Positions 53,527 through 62,736 are shown, counted from the stretch's first letter. The stretch is 64,000 bases of DNA from Phenylobacterium sp. RIFCSPHIGHO2_01_FULL_69_31 (GCF_001824475.1 NZ_MHXN01000003.1:7850-71849), one strand, 5' to 3'. A program made the numbers and translations. The notes: generated by a model from the sequence alone, not told the origin.

Positions 53527-54330
53527 TCAGTCCGGGAGGACCTCGAAGGTCGCGGCATAGCCGGCGTTGCTGGCGACGCCCGCGGCGTCCTTGCCGCGCA
53601 CGGACGCTTCGACCCAGTAAAGGCCTGGTTCCGGCCACTGGACCTCGAACACCCCGTCGGCGCCCGTCTTCACCTTGAACTCCGGCGCCTTGCTCCGATA
53701 GCGCGTCGCGCCGAGGACCACCTCGACCTCGACGTCCGGCGCGGGCTTTCCGTCCATCAGCAGCTTGAAGCGCGCCTTCTCGCTGGCCACCAGGTCGTTG
53801 GGATGGGTGATCGGCTCAAGCTCCAGGCCCTTGCCGGTGATCTTCAGGGCGCCCGTGCTGGGCGCGCCCGAGGTGACGAAGGTTTCCACCCGACGCGAGT
53901 TCCTCGAGACCTGGACCTCGGTGGCGTCCTTGGGGATGGCCGTGGCGAGATCCGCCTCTTGCCCGCGCCAGCGCTTGGTCTCGCCGCCCAGCTTGTACGA
54001 AGCCATCATACCGCTCGACGCATTGGCGATCTTGTAGGTGCCGGGCGTCTTGAGCTGGAGGTCGAAGGTCGAGCGGTACTTCCCCGTCGAGCCGTTCTGG
54101 ATCTGGACGGGCGCGCCGTCGGGCCCGATCGCCGTCAGCCCGTCCAGGCGCATGGCGACGTGGTCGGGATAGAAGAGGGTGTTCGAGACGGCGCCGTCCA
54201 CCGTCACCCAGGGTTCGGAGCCCGAGAGCACCGTTGCGGACGGCGCCAGCCAGGAGCGATGGGCCTGCGCCGCCGGCGCGACGGCCAGGGCGATGACCGC
54301 GGCGATGGCGGTGCGGATAGCGATCGACAT
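53527..54330 (-). CDS. DUF4198 periplasmic protein
   Basis: A 267-residue exported protein with a signal peptide (about 1-23, ALAVAPAAQA). The start of the mature part, HRSWLAPSATVLSG, is the classic DUF4198 opening, and GLYWVEASVRGKDAAG near the C-terminus belongs to its second immunoglobulin-like half. DUF4198 proteins are often found in nickel/cobalt or iron uptake loci and are thought to be periplasmic binding or carrier proteins; conserved His2 of the mature form and other His/Asp could bind metal. Here it is third in a Fur-box-controlled unit, so a role in iron handling is the likely one. Spacing to the previous gene 19 bp, to apbE 5 bp. Confidence 0.9.
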   Translation of the reverse strand: MSIAIRTAIAAVIALAVAPAAQAHRSWLAPSATVLSGSEPWVTVDGAVSNTLFYPDHVAMRLDGLTAIGPDGAPVQIQNGSTGKYRSTFDLQLKTPGTYKIANASSGMMASYKLGGETKRWRGQEADLATAIPKDATEVQVSRNSRRVETFVTSGAPSTGALKITGKGLELEPITHPNDLVASEKARFKLLMDGKPAPDVEVEVVLGATRYRSKAPEFKVKTGADGVFEVQWPEPGLYWVEASVRGKDAAGVASNAGYAATFEVLPD

Positions 54331-54349
54331 GATGCAGGCTCCGGAGGTT

Positions 54350-54880
54350 TCAGGGCTTGGTGCTGACGCTGATCGCGCCGAGTTCGGATGCGCCCTTGGC
54401 GGACGCCGGCCTCGCGCCGGCCTTGGGCGGCCAGGAGAACGGCACGCGGACCACCTCGCGACCGCCGACTTCGCGGGCAGCCTCGATGGCGAGATTGTAC
54501 TGGCCGGGGGCCAGGCCCGACAGTTGGGCCGCGGTGAAGACCGCCTGGTGCTTGCCGGGCGCCTTGGTGGGGCCGCTGACGCCGTCGGCCGGCAGGGTCA
54601 TGCTGCGGCCGGCCTTGCGCCACCACTGGCGCATGTCCTTCAGCCAGGTGGCCCCTTCGCCCTTCGCCAGCTTGGTGTCGTACCAGACCGCCAGGGTCTT
54701 CACGGCGGCGGTCTCGTCCGGCCGCTCGATCCACAGCGCGACGTAGGGGCGGTGGTACTCGGCCACCGACAGCCGGGGGATCTCGACCGAGACCGTCAGT
54801 TCGGCCGCGTCGGCCGCAGCCGGCACGGCCGCGACCCCGGTGACGGCGGCGAAAAGGGTCGGGGTCTTCATCGCGCGCAT
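54350..54880 (-). CDS. DUF2271 periplasmic protein
   Basis: A 176-residue exported protein with a signal peptide (about 1-25, AAVPAAADA). The family block PYVALWIERPDETAAVKTLAVWYDT (shown as PYVALWIERPDE) followed by WLKDMRQWWRKAG is typical of DUF2271, a beta-sandwich family. A GAGGAGA ribosome site fits the start at 54880. Genes of DUF2271 and PepSY-TM proteins are regular neighbours in iron-starvation operons of alpha- and gammaproteobacteria; function is unproven but reductase support or electron transfer to iron is the usual suggestion. 10 bp after the PepSY-TM gene. Confidence 0.9.
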   Translation of the reverse strand: MRAMKTPTLFAAVTGVAAVPAAADAAELTVSVEIPRLSVAEYHRPYVALWIERPDETAAVKTLAVWYDTKLAKGEGATWLKDMRQWWRKAGRSMTLPADGVSGPTKAPGKHQAVFTAAQLSGLAPGQYNLAIEAAREVGGREVVRVPFSWPPKAGARPASAKGASELGAISVSTKP

Positions 54881-54890
54881 CGGGGTCTCC

Positions 54891-55580
54891 TCAATGGATC
54901 AGGAACAGGGCCAGCAGCAGGGGTATGACGAAGCCCATCCCCACCAGCGGCCAGGTGGACGGCCGCGCCTTGGAATGCAGCTGAAGCAGCAGCAGGCCGG
55001 TGACGCAGAACACCACGCAACCGGCGGCGAAGATGTCGATGAACCAGCTCCAGGCCGGCCCGGTGTTGCGACCCTTGTGCAGGTCGTTGAGGTAGGCGAT
55101 CCAGCCCCGATCGGTCCGCTCGTAGGCCACGGCGCCGCTCTCGGTGTCGATGGTCACCCAGGCATCGGAGCCCGGCCCCGGCATCGCCACATAGGCCTCA
55201 CCCGAGGACCATTCGACGGGCCCCGCCGGGGCCTTGATCTTCAGGTCCCGGGCCAGCCAGGCGCGGGTCGCGGCGGGCAGATCGCCCTTGGCCGCCTCCG
55301 CCGCCTGCAGGGCCGGGCGCAGGTCGGCCGGAAGCTCCCCTTCCCGTTCCACCGTCTGGGGCTTGGCCATGATCGCCCCGGCATGGTTCAGCGTGATGCC
55401 GGTGATTGCGAACAACAACATGCCGATCAGGCAGATGGCCGCGCTGATCCAGTGCCAGCGCAGGGTCTGACGCAGGAAAGCGGCGCGGGCGACCGCGCGC
55501 TTCTTCGCCTTGGCGCGTTCAGCCGCCGCACGTTCGGCGGCGGGATCAGCAACGAGTTCGGAAACCGGCGGCATGCTCAC
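54891..55580 (-). CDS. PepSY-associated membrane protein
   Basis: A 229-residue inner-membrane protein of the PepSY_TM type. Starts at GTG 55580 (MSMPPVSEL) or ATG 55574; neither has a clear ribosome site. A basic cytoplasmic tail (about 10-40), then a helix WISAAICLIGMLLFAITGITLNH, a periplasmic PepSY-like region (about 70-165, with WVTIDTESGAVAYERTDRGW), and two more helices (about 165-228). The family includes presumed periplasmic-facing iron reductases and flavin-dependent electron carriers. It heads the operon with DUF2271, DUF4198 and ApbE, and a Fur-box match lies 40 bp upstream. Role in iron reduction or acquisition is the best inference. Confidence 0.88.
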   Translation of the reverse strand: MSMPPVSELVADPAAERAAAERAKAKKRAVARAAFLRQTLRWHWISAAICLIGMLLFAITGITLNHAGAIMAKPQTVEREGELPADLRPALQAAEAAKGDLPAATRAWLARDLKIKAPAGPVEWSSGEAYVAMPGPGSDAWVTIDTESGAVAYERTDRGWIAYLNDLHKGRNTGPAWSWFIDIFAAGCVVFCVTGLLLLQLHSKARPSTWPLVGMGFVIPLLLALFLIH

Positions 55581-55619
55581 TGGCGAAACGGGATGCGCCC
55601 CGCATGCGGAGCCTTAGCT

Positions 55620-55638
55620 AAGAATGCTTCGCATTATC
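55620..55638 (-). promoter_or_regulatory. Fur-box-like operator
   Basis: Read on the minus strand the 19 bases are GATAATGCGAAGCATTCTT, agreeing with the Fur consensus GATAATGATAATCATTATC at 14 of 19 positions and containing the inverted repeat AATGC-GAA-GCATT. Distance to the PepSY-TM start is about 40 bp, a normal repressor position. The SDR gene on the other side ends at 55693 and is not expected to use it. Confidence 0.65.
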
Positions 55639-55692
55639 ATGCCGTGTCGACAAGGCAAGCGGCAAGCGCCGCCGCCGGCCCCGAAACCGCGA

Positions 55693-56475
55693 TTAGCGGG
55701 GTTGCATGCGAATGGCGCCGTCCAGGCGGACATCCTCGCCGTTGAAGTAGCCGTTTGTGATCATCGTCTCGGCCAGCTGGGCGTATTCCTCGGCCATGCC
55801 TAGCCGCTTGGGGAACGGCACCGAGGCGGACAGTCCCGCCTTCACATGCTCGGCCGCCCGTGCCAGCAGGGGCGTGTCGAAGATGCCGGGCAGGATGGTG
55901 TTCACCCGGATCGCTTCGCTGGACAGATCCCGCGCGATGGTCAGGGTCATGCCAACGATGCCGGCTTTCGAGGCGGTGTAGGCGACTTGGCCAATCTGGC
56001 CGTCCTCGGCCGCCACGCTCGCGGTGTTGACGATGGCGCCGCGGTCGCCGTCCTCCAGCACCGGCAGGCTCAGCATCCCGGCCGCGCTTTTGGTGATGCA
56101 GCGAAAGGTGCCAATCAGGTTGATCTGGACGATCCGCTCGAAGTTATCGAGCGGGTACTCCTTGACGGCGCCCGTCTCCTTGTCGCGCGAGACGGTCTTG
56201 GCCCCGCCGCCGACGCCGGCGCAGTTGACCAGGATCCGTTCCTGGCCGTTCGCGGCGCGCGCCTTGGCGAAGGCCGCGTCGATCTCCTCGCTGGAGGTCA
56301 CGTTCGCCTTGCAGAAGACCCCGCCGATCTCTTTCGCCAGCGCCTCGCCGAGGTCGGCGTTCAGGTCGAACAGCGCCACCTTGACGCCATGGCCGGCGAG
56401 GCGCCGCGCGGTGGCCGCGCCTAGGCCCGAGGCGCCGCCGGTGATGACGGCCGAGATGGTGTTGTCGAGTTTCAT
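55693..56475 (-). CDS. Short-chain dehydrogenase (3-hydroxyacyl-CoA dehydrogenase-like)
   Basis: A 260-residue classical SDR. The cofactor site is TGGASGLGAATARRL (GxxxGxG) with Asp in ALFDLNADLG, marking NAD preference; the catalytic set is in VNTASVAAEDGQIGQVAYTASKAG, with Ser, Tyr and Lys visible as S...YxxxK. The sequence resembles type II 3-hydroxyacyl-CoA dehydrogenase (HSD17B10) and FabG-like acyl reductases. Start at 56475 (MKLDNTISAVITGGAS) with GGGAG site; the extension to 56517 has none. It precedes no obvious partner, being 48-110 bp from genes on either side. Confidence 0.9.
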   Translation of the reverse strand: MKLDNTISAVITGGASGLGAATARRLAGHGVKVALFDLNADLGEALAKEIGGVFCKANVTSSEEIDAAFAKARAANGQERILVNCAGVGGGAKTVSRDKETGAVKEYPLDNFERIVQINLIGTFRCITKSAAGMLSLPVLEDGDRGAIVNTASVAAEDGQIGQVAYTASKAGIVGMTLTIARDLSSEAIRVNTILPGIFDTPLLARAAEHVKAGLSASVPFPKRLGMAEEYAQLAETMITNGYFNGEDVRLDGAIRMQPR

Positions 56476-56540
56476 GGTCGCTCCCAAGACTTGGGCGCGG
56501 ACCCTTCCACCCCGCACGCAACGTCAGGCAAGGCTTGCGG

Positions 56541-57311
56541 TCACGCGGTCCGGGCCAGGCCGGCCGACAGGGCCACACCCGCGGCGGCCTGGGCCGCGAC
56601 CTCGCCGACGATGAGCACCACCGGTCCGGCGACCTGCGCCGCCGCCAGGGTCGCGCCGAGGTCGGCCAGCACACCCGCCAGCGCGCGCGCATCGGGCCGG
56701 CCGGCGTTCTCGACCGCGATGGCCGGCGTCTCCGGCGCGCGGCCTTCGGCTATCAGGCGTTGGGCTGCCGCCTCCAGACGGTCGCGGCCCATGTAGAGCG
56801 CGACCGTGGTCTGCGGATCCGCCGCCGCCCGCCAGCCGCCGTCGGTCAGCGCCCCGTTCTGGGTGGTGGCCGTCGCGATCAGCAGCCGCCGCGCCTCGCC
56901 GCGATGTGTCAGCGGGAAGCCGAACTGGGCGGCGGCCGCACTGGCGGCGGTGACGCCGGGCACGACCTCGGTCTCGACGCCGTGGGCGTGCAGGAACGCG
57001 GTCTCCTCGCCCACCCGGCCAAAGATCGATGGGTCCCCGCCTTTCAACCGCACGACGTCCAAGCCGCGGCGGGCCAGACGCAGCATCAGTCGGTTGATCG
57101 TCTCCTGCTTCATGCTGGTCCTACCCGCGCGCTTGCCGGTCTGGATCTTCAGGCAGGCGGCCGGCGCCAGCGCCAGCACCTCGTCCGAGACCAGGGCGTC
57201 GTACAGCAGCGCCTGGGCGCCTTCGACGGCCCGCGAGGCGCGAACGGTCAGCAGGTCGGCCGACCCCGGCCCGGCTCCGACGAGGCGGACGCGTCCCAGT
57301 TCAGGCGGCAT
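56541..57311 (-). CDS. cobA: Uroporphyrinogen-III C-methyltransferase
   Basis: A 256-residue SUMT. Blocks: VRLVGAGPGSADLLTVRA (SAM site, GxGPGxxDLLT), GKRAGRTSMKQETIN, VVRLKGGDPSIFGRVGEE, EVVPGVTAASAAAAQFGFPLTHR, VALYMGRDRLEA. All conserved. It adds two methyl groups to uroporphyrinogen III to make precorrin-2, which is needed for the siroheme of NirB in this operon. No CysG-type dehydrogenase/ferrochelatase part is fused, so siroheme completion must be encoded elsewhere. Last gene of the nitrate operon; overlaps the reductase gene by 11 bp. Confidence 0.95.
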   Translation of the reverse strand: MPPELGRVRLVGAGPGSADLLTVRASRAVEGAQALLYDALVSDEVLALAPAACLKIQTGKRAGRTSMKQETINRLMLRLARRGLDVVRLKGGDPSIFGRVGEETAFLHAHGVETEVVPGVTAASAAAAQFGFPLTHRGEARRLLIATATTQNGALTDGGWRAAADPQTTVALYMGRDRLEAAAQRLIAEGRAPETPAIAVENAGRPDARALAGVLADLGATLAAAQVAGPVVLIVGEVAAQAAAGVALSAGLARTA

Positions 57312-59940
57312 GGCGAACCTCTCCCTTGGCGATCAGGCGTGCGATCTCGGGGCGGCACGAGCCGCAGCTGGTCCCGGCCCCGGTGGCCTCGCCCACGGCG
57401 TCCACGGTGGCGCAGCCGGCGGCGACGGCGGTTTCGATGCGCCCGGCGCGCACACCGCGGCAGGCGCAGACGATCGGGCTGGCGTCCACGGCCCGCCCCG
57501 ATGGGCGGCCCATCAACAGGGCCATGCGATCGGCCGCGGTCAGGGCGTCGGCCTCGAACAGATCGGCCAGCCATTCGCGGGGCGGGAGAGCGCCGACGGT
57601 GGTGAAGAAGATTACCCGGTCCAGCCGATCGCCGTCGATCCAGGCTTCTCGAAGGCTGCCGGCGGCGGGATCCTCGTAGCGGAGGACGTCGCCGGCCTTG
57701 CGGGTCAGCGCCTTCTGGACCGCCGACCGCTCTCGCGCGTCGCCGCGGCCGGCGAACTCGTGCAGTTGGCAGCCCGCCTGCGGAATGCGCCGCCAGACCA
57801 GGTCCAGGCCGCTGGGAGCCGTCCAGGCGCCGCGCGCCAGGAAGAAGCCGCGCCAGGTCTCGCGATAGGCCCGCACGCGCGCCGGCGTGTGCTTGAACTC
57901 CGGCTGCCCCGAGCGCGGGTCGACCTGAGGCCCCACCAGCGGGTTGGCGCGGCCGGACGGCGCGAAGGCCTCGGTCCAGTGCATCGGCATGAACACCGAT
58001 CCGGGACGCTGGCGATCGGTCAGGCGGGCCAGGGCCACCGCCTCGCCGCGCGCGGTCTGGACGCGGGTCAGCGCCCCTTCCCCGATCCCCAGCGGCTCCG
58101 CGTCGGCCGGGTGCATCTCCACGTATGGCTCGGGCGTGTGGCGGCAGAGCTCGGGCGCCAGGGCCGTGCGGGTCATGGTGTGCCAGTGGTCGCGAACGCG
58201 GCCCGTATTCAGCGACAGCGGGAAGGCGCCCGATGTGGCCTCGGCCGGGCCACGCGCCGCCACCGGAACCATGCGGGCGCGGCCGTCAGGGGTCTGGTAT
58301 CGGCCGTCCGTGAACAGTCGCGCCGTGCCGCCGGCTGCCGTCACCGGCCACTGCACCGGCTCCAGCGCCTCGTAGGCCTCCGGCGTGATCGTTGCCATCG
58401 GGCCCAGGTTCAGCACCCGGCCGGCATTCTCGTAGGCGGTCAGGCGCGCCCATTCGCGGAAGACCTGGGCGGGGTTCCGCCAGCCGAAGCCGTCGCCGTA
58501 GCCCATGGCGGCGGCCACGTCGGCGATGATCTTCCAGTCGGCCCGCGCCTCGCCCGGGGGATCGAACAGACGCCGCTGGCGGCTGATCCGGCGCTCGGAG
58601 TTGGTGACCGTTCCGTCCTTCTCGCCCCACGCCAGGGCCGGCAGCTTCACATGCGCGAACGAGAGCGTGTCGGTCTCGGCCATGCAGTCCGACGCCACGA
58701 CGAAGGGACAGGCCGCCAGCGCCGCGCGGATCCGGCTGGCGTTCGGCAGGCTGACCGCCGGATTGGTGGCCATGATCCAGATCGCCTTGACCCGCCCGTC
58801 GGCCACGGCGTCGAACATGTCGATGGCCTTCAGGCCCGCCGCCGGGGCGATGGTCGGCGAGCCCCAGAACCGCTGCACCCGGGCGCGGCCGGCGTCGTCG
58901 AAGTCCATGTGTCCGGCCAGGGTGGTGGCCATGCCGCCGGTCTCGCGCCCGCCCATGGCGTTCGGCTGGCCGGTGATCGAGAACGGACAGGCGCCGGGCT
59001 TGCCGATCCGGCCGGTGGCCAGATGGACGTTGAGGATCGCCGAGCCCTTGGCCACGCCCTGCGCCGACTGGTTGGCGCCCATGGAGAACAGGCTGACCGT
59101 GCGCGGTGTCTCGGCGAACAGGCGGAAGAAGGTCTCCAGGTCGGCGAGCGGCACGCCGCAATCGGCCGCCACCGCGGCCGGCGACTGGTCGGCCTGGGCA
59201 AGCTCAGCCTCGACATCGGCGAAGCCGGCCACGTGAGCGGCGACGTATCCGCGGTCCACGGCGCCGCGCCGGATGAGATCGGCGAGCAGGCCGTTCCACA
59301 GGCGCACGTCGCTCTGCGGGGCGAGCGCCAGATGCAGATCGGCGGCTTCGGCGGTGTCCGTCCGCCGCGGGTCGATGACCATGTGGCGCTGCCCGCGCGT
59401 CCGGGCGACCTCCATGCGCCGGTAGAGGACCGGGTGGGTCCACGCTGCGTTGTGACCCGAGAAGACCACCAGGTCGGCCAGGTCCAGATCCTCGTAGCAG
59501 CCGGGCACCAGGTCCGCGCCGAACGCCAGCTTGTGCGCGATCACCGCCGACGCCATGCAGAGCCGCGAATTGGTGTCGATGTTCCCCGAGCCGATGAAGC
59601 CTTTCATCAGCTTGTTCGCCGCGTAGTAGTCCTCGGTCAGAAGCTGGCCAGAGACGTAGAAGGCCACAGAGTCCGGCCCATGCCGCGCGATGGTCTCGGC
59701 GAACCGGCCGGCGACGCGCTGGATCGCCTCGTTCCAGGCGACGCGGCGGGTCCCGATCATCGGATGCAGCAGCCGGCCTTCGAGGCCCACCGTCTTGGCC
59801 AGCGCGGTTCCCTTCGAGCAGAGCCGGCCGAGGTTGGCGGGATGCTCCGCGTCGCCCATGACCGCCAGCGCGCGGCCGTCGGGCGCCGCGCGCACGCCAC
59901 AGCCCACGCCGCAATAGGGGCATGCGGTGCGGACGCTCAC
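57301..59940 (-). CDS. nasA: Assimilatory nitrate reductase, catalytic subunit with 2Fe-2S tail
   Basis: An 879-residue molybdopterin enzyme of the NasA/NapA kind in the cytoplasm (no signal peptide). N-terminal [4Fe-4S] cluster ligands Cys7, Cys10, Cys14 and Cys41 (CPYCGVGC ... CSKGT). Mo-bis-MGD blocks GSGNIDTNSRLCMAS (with the Cys ligand of Mo in SRLCM), FSGHNAAWTHPVLYRR, and MGANQSAQG follow. A C-terminal BFD-like [2Fe-2S] module uses Cys825, Cys827, Cys859 and Cys862 (CACRG ... CGSC), seen in NasA of proteobacteria that lack a small electron-transfer subunit. It reduces nitrate to nitrite; electron source not encoded here. Overlaps cobA by 11 bp and starts three bases after nirD ends. 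Confidence 0.95.
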   Translation of the reverse strand: MSVRTACPYCGVGCGVRAAPDGRALAVMGDAEHPANLGRLCSKGTALAKTVGLEGRLLHPMIGTRRVAWNEAIQRVAGRFAETIARHGPDSVAFYVSGQLLTEDYYAANKLMKGFIGSGNIDTNSRLCMASAVIAHKLAFGADLVPGCYEDLDLADLVVFSGHNAAWTHPVLYRRMEVARTRGQRHMVIDPRRTDTAEAADLHLALAPQSDVRLWNGLLADLIRRGAVDRGYVAAHVAGFADVEAELAQADQSPAAVAADCGVPLADLETFFRLFAETPRTVSLFSMGANQSAQGVAKGSAILNVHLATGRIGKPGACPFSITGQPNAMGGRETGGMATTLAGHMDFDDAGRARVQRFWGSPTIAPAAGLKAIDMFDAVADGRVKAIWIMATNPAVSLPNASRIRAALAACPFVVASDCMAETDTLSFAHVKLPALAWGEKDGTVTNSERRISRQRRLFDPPGEARADWKIIADVAAAMGYGDGFGWRNPAQVFREWARLTAYENAGRVLNLGPMATITPEAYEALEPVQWPVTAAGGTARLFTDGRYQTPDGRARMVPVAARGPAEATSGAFPLSLNTGRVRDHWHTMTRTALAPELCRHTPEPYVEMHPADAEPLGIGEGALTRVQTARGEAVALARLTDRQRPGSVFMPMHWTEAFAPSGRANPLVGPQVDPRSGQPEFKHTPARVRAYRETWRGFFLARGAWTAPSGLDLVWRRIPQAGCQLHEFAGRGDARERSAVQKALTRKAGDVLRYEDPAAGSLREAWIDGDRLDRVIFFTTVGALPPREWLADLFEADALTAADRMALLMGRPSGRAVDASPIVCACRGVRAGRIETAVAAGCATVDAVGEATGAGTSCGSCRPEIARLIAKGEVRHAA

Positions 59941-59943
59941 GTG

Positions 59944-60282
59944 TCAGATCCGGCCCAGCAGGAGGCGGCCGTCGCGCACTTCCAGCGGCACGACCGGCGC
60001 GCAGCCCTTCCCACGGTCGGCGCCCATGGCCTCGCCCGTGGCGAGTTCGATCGACCAGTTGTGCAGAGGGCAGGTCACGGCGTGGCCGTGGACGATCCCC
60101 TGGCTGAGCGGGCCACCCTTGTGCGGGCACCGGTCGCGGAGGGCGAAGACCCGCCCGTCGCCGGTCCGGAAGATGGCGATGTCGCCATCCGCCGTCGGCA
60201 CCCGGCGCGAGCCGCGCAACGGCACGTCGGTCACGGCGCCGACGTCGGTCCACATGATCGGGTCCTTGACGAGCGCGTTCAT
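59944..60282 (-). CDS. nirD: Nitrite reductase small subunit
   Basis: A 112-residue Rieske-type [2Fe-2S] subunit. Ligand motifs are RCPHKGGPLS (Cys-x-His) and VTCPLHNW (Cys-x-x-His), plus the shared GHAVTCPLHNWSIELATG block. It transfers electrons with or stabilises NirB. The start at 60282 overlaps the nirB stop by 4 bp (ATGA); an open frame beyond it only antisense-reads nirB. It precedes nasA by three bases, so the order transporter-nirB-nirD-nasA-cobA is a single unit. Confidence 0.95.
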   Translation of the reverse strand: MNALVKDPIMWTDVGAVTDVPLRGSRRVPTADGDIAIFRTGDGRVFALRDRCPHKGGPLSQGIVHGHAVTCPLHNWSIELATGEAMGADRGKGCAPVVPLEVRDGRLLLGRI

Positions 60283-62726
60283 GCGAACTCCATGCGGCGG
60301 CTGAGCGGGTTGAATTCGTGGGCGTCTCGGCCCGCCACGCGCTCGGCCCAGGGGTCGACGCGGTAGAAGCGCTGCGAATACGAGAAGCGGTCGTAGAGGG
60401 CGCGGCGGCGCTCGGGGTCCTCGACCGCGGCCTTGATCGCACCCAGGCCGATGCGCTCCATCCACTTGTAGACCCGCTCCAGGTACCAGGCGTCCTCGCG
60501 GTAGAACTGCATGACGGCGCAGATCGTCCAGACCGCCTCGTCCTCGGTCGCGACCTTGGCGAGAACCTCGGTTCCCTTGATGTGCAGGCCGGCCGCGCCG
60601 CCCACGTGAATCTCGTAGCCGCTGTCGACGCAGATCACGCCGATGTCCTTGCAGGTCGCCTCCGCGCAGTTCCGCGGACAGCCGGAGACCGCCAGCTTCA
60701 CCTTGGCCGGTGACCAGGACCCCCACATGAACTTCTCCAACCGCACGCCCAGGCCGGTGGAATCCTGGGTGCCGAACCGGCACCAGTCGGTCCCGACGCA
60801 GGTTTTCACGGTCCGCAGGCCCTTGGCGTAGGCGTGGCCCGAGACCATGCCCGCCGCGTTCAGGTCGGCCCAGACGGCGGGCAAATCGTCCTTCTTCACA
60901 CCCAGAAGGTCGATGCGCTGGCCGCCCGTCACCTTGACAGTCGGGATGTCGAACTTGTCGACCACGTCGGCGATGGCGCGCAGTTCGTCGGCGCTGGTCA
61001 CCCCGCCCCACATCCGCGGCACGACGGAATAGGTCCCGTCCTTCTGGATGTTGGCGTGGACCCGTTCGTTGACGAACCGCGATTGCCGGTCGTCCCGATA
61101 GTCGCCGGGCCAGGCGCAGACGAGGTAGTAGTTCAACGCCGGCCGGCACGATGCGCAGCCATCGGGCGTGGTCCACTCCAGCGCCTGCATGACGGCCGGG
61201 ATCGACTTCAGCTCCTCGGCGAGGATGCGGCGCCGCACGTCGTCGTGGCCGTGGTGGGTGCAGCCGCAGACCGGTTTGGGACCGGTCTGAACCTGGAACG
61301 CAGCGCCCAGGCTGAGCTTGAGCAGCTTCTCCACCAGCGGGGTGCAGGTCCCGCACGAGGCGGACGCCTTGGTCACCGCCCGCACGCTCTCCAGCGTGGT
61401 CAGGCCCTGATCCGTGATGGCGGCGGTGATCTCGCCCTTGCAGACGCCGTTGCAGCCGCACACCTCGGCGGTGTCGGCCATGGCCGCAACGGCCGCGCTA
61501 GGGTCCAGGCCTCGAAGGCCCTCCGTGGCCGCCTGGCCGAACACCAGGGTCTCGCGGAAGGCCGCGACGTCCTCCCCCGACTTCATGAGGTCGAAGTACC
61601 AGCCCCCGTCGGACGCATCGCCGAACAGCACCGCCCCGGCGACCTTGCCCTCTTCCAGGACGATCCGCTTGTAGACGCCGCGGCCCGCGTCGCGGAACAC
61701 GATGTCCTCGCAGCCCGGCCCGCCCAGGTGCTTGCCCGCCGAGAACACGTCGACGCCGGAGACCTTGAGGCGGGTCGACAGGCTGGAGCCCTCGTAGGCG
61801 GCCTCACCGTCCGTCAGCGCCTCGCCCAGCGTGCGGCACATCTCCCAGATCGGCGCCACCAGGCCGTAGCACTGGCCCCGGTGCTCGACGCACTCGCCGA
61901 TGGCGTAGATGGCCGGGTCCGAGGTCCGCAGGGAGTCGTCCACCACGACGCCGCGGTTAACCTCCAGCTCGGCCGCCTTGGCCAAGGTCCCGTTCGGCCG
62001 GATGCCGACCGCCATCACCAGGAGATCGCAGTCCAACACCCGGCCGTCCTTGAGGCGCAGGCCGCTGACGCGGCCGTTCGCCCCGAGGATCTCTTCCGAC
62101 TGCGCCTCCAGCACAGTCTCGACGCCCTTTTCCGCCAGGGCCTCGGTCAGCAGAAAGCCCGCCGAGGCGTCCAGCTGGCGTTCCATCAGCACGTCCATCA
62201 GGTGGACGACGGTGGCGCCCATGCCGCGCTTGGAGAGGCCGTAGGCGGCTTCGATCCCCAGCAGGCCGCCGCCGATCACCACCGCCTTCGCGCCCGGCTT
62301 CGCGGCCGCGATCATGGCTTCGACATCGTCCAGGTCGCGGAAAGTGACCACGCCGGCGAGGTCGGCGCCCGGCAGGGGCAGGCGGATCGGATCCGAGCCG
62401 GTCGCGAGGATGAGCCGGTCGTAGGGCGCCTCAGTCCCGTCAGCGGCGCGCACGAGGCGAGCTTCGCGGTCGATCACCTCGACCCGGGCGCCGGCGCGCA
62501 GGTCGATGCCGTTGTCGGCGTACCAGGCCTCGTCGTTGATCACGATGTCGGCGAACGACTTCTCGCCCGCCAGCACCGGCGACAGCATGATCCGGTCGTA
62601 ATTCACCCTGGGCTCGGCGCCGAAGATGGTGATGTCGTAGCGGCCGGGGTCGCGCTTCAGAACTTCTTGCACCGCGCGGCAGCCGGCCATGCCGTTGCCG
62701 ATGACGACCAGTCTCTCCTTGGTCAT
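60279..62726 (-). CDS. nirB: NADH-dependent nitrite reductase large subunit
   Basis: An 815-residue cytoplasmic enzyme that reduces nitrite to ammonium. FAD site VVIGNGMAGCRAVQEVL near the N-terminus, NADH site KAVVIGGGLLGIEAAYGLSKRG split as AVVIGGGLLGIEAAYGL, then BFD-like [2Fe-2S] region (CGCNGVCKGEI and CGTCTPLVEKLL), and the siroheme/[4Fe-4S] half with CVGTDWC (C-x5-C) and SGCPRNC (C-x3-C) as cluster ligands. All motifs intact, normal length. Coupled to nirD by overlap. Its siroheme depends on CobA, encoded three genes on. 10 bp after the transporter. Confidence 0.97.
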   Translation of the reverse strand: MTKERLVVIGNGMAGCRAVQEVLKRDPGRYDITIFGAEPRVNYDRIMLSPVLAGEKSFADIVINDEAWYADNGIDLRAGARVEVIDREARLVRAADGTEAPYDRLILATGSDPIRLPLPGADLAGVVTFRDLDDVEAMIAAAKPGAKAVVIGGGLLGIEAAYGLSKRGMGATVVHLMDVLMERQLDASAGFLLTEALAEKGVETVLEAQSEEILGANGRVSGLRLKDGRVLDCDLLVMAVGIRPNGTLAKAAELEVNRGVVVDDSLRTSDPAIYAIGECVEHRGQCYGLVAPIWEMCRTLGEALTDGEAAYEGSSLSTRLKVSGVDVFSAGKHLGGPGCEDIVFRDAGRGVYKRIVLEEGKVAGAVLFGDASDGGWYFDLMKSGEDVAAFRETLVFGQAATEGLRGLDPSAAVAAMADTAEVCGCNGVCKGEITAAITDQGLTTLESVRAVTKASASCGTCTPLVEKLLKLSLGAAFQVQTGPKPVCGCTHHGHDDVRRRILAEELKSIPAVMQALEWTTPDGCASCRPALNYYLVCAWPGDYRDDRQSRFVNERVHANIQKDGTYSVVPRMWGGVTSADELRAIADVVDKFDIPTVKVTGGQRIDLLGVKKDDLPAVWADLNAAGMVSGHAYAKGLRTVKTCVGTDWCRFGTQDSTGLGVRLEKFMWGSWSPAKVKLAVSGCPRNCAEATCKDIGVICVDSGYEIHVGGAAGLHIKGTEVLAKVATEDEAVWTICAVMQFYREDAWYLERVYKWMERIGLGAIKAAVEDPERRRALYDRFSYSQRFYRVDPWAERVAGRDAHEFNPLSRRMEFA

Positions 62727-62736
62727 GGCGATCCCC

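Noticed and set aside
56806..60366. A 1186-codon plus-strand open frame
   Set aside because: It runs antisense to cobA, nasA and nirD, has biased low-complexity composition, and shows no domain; high-GC shadow.
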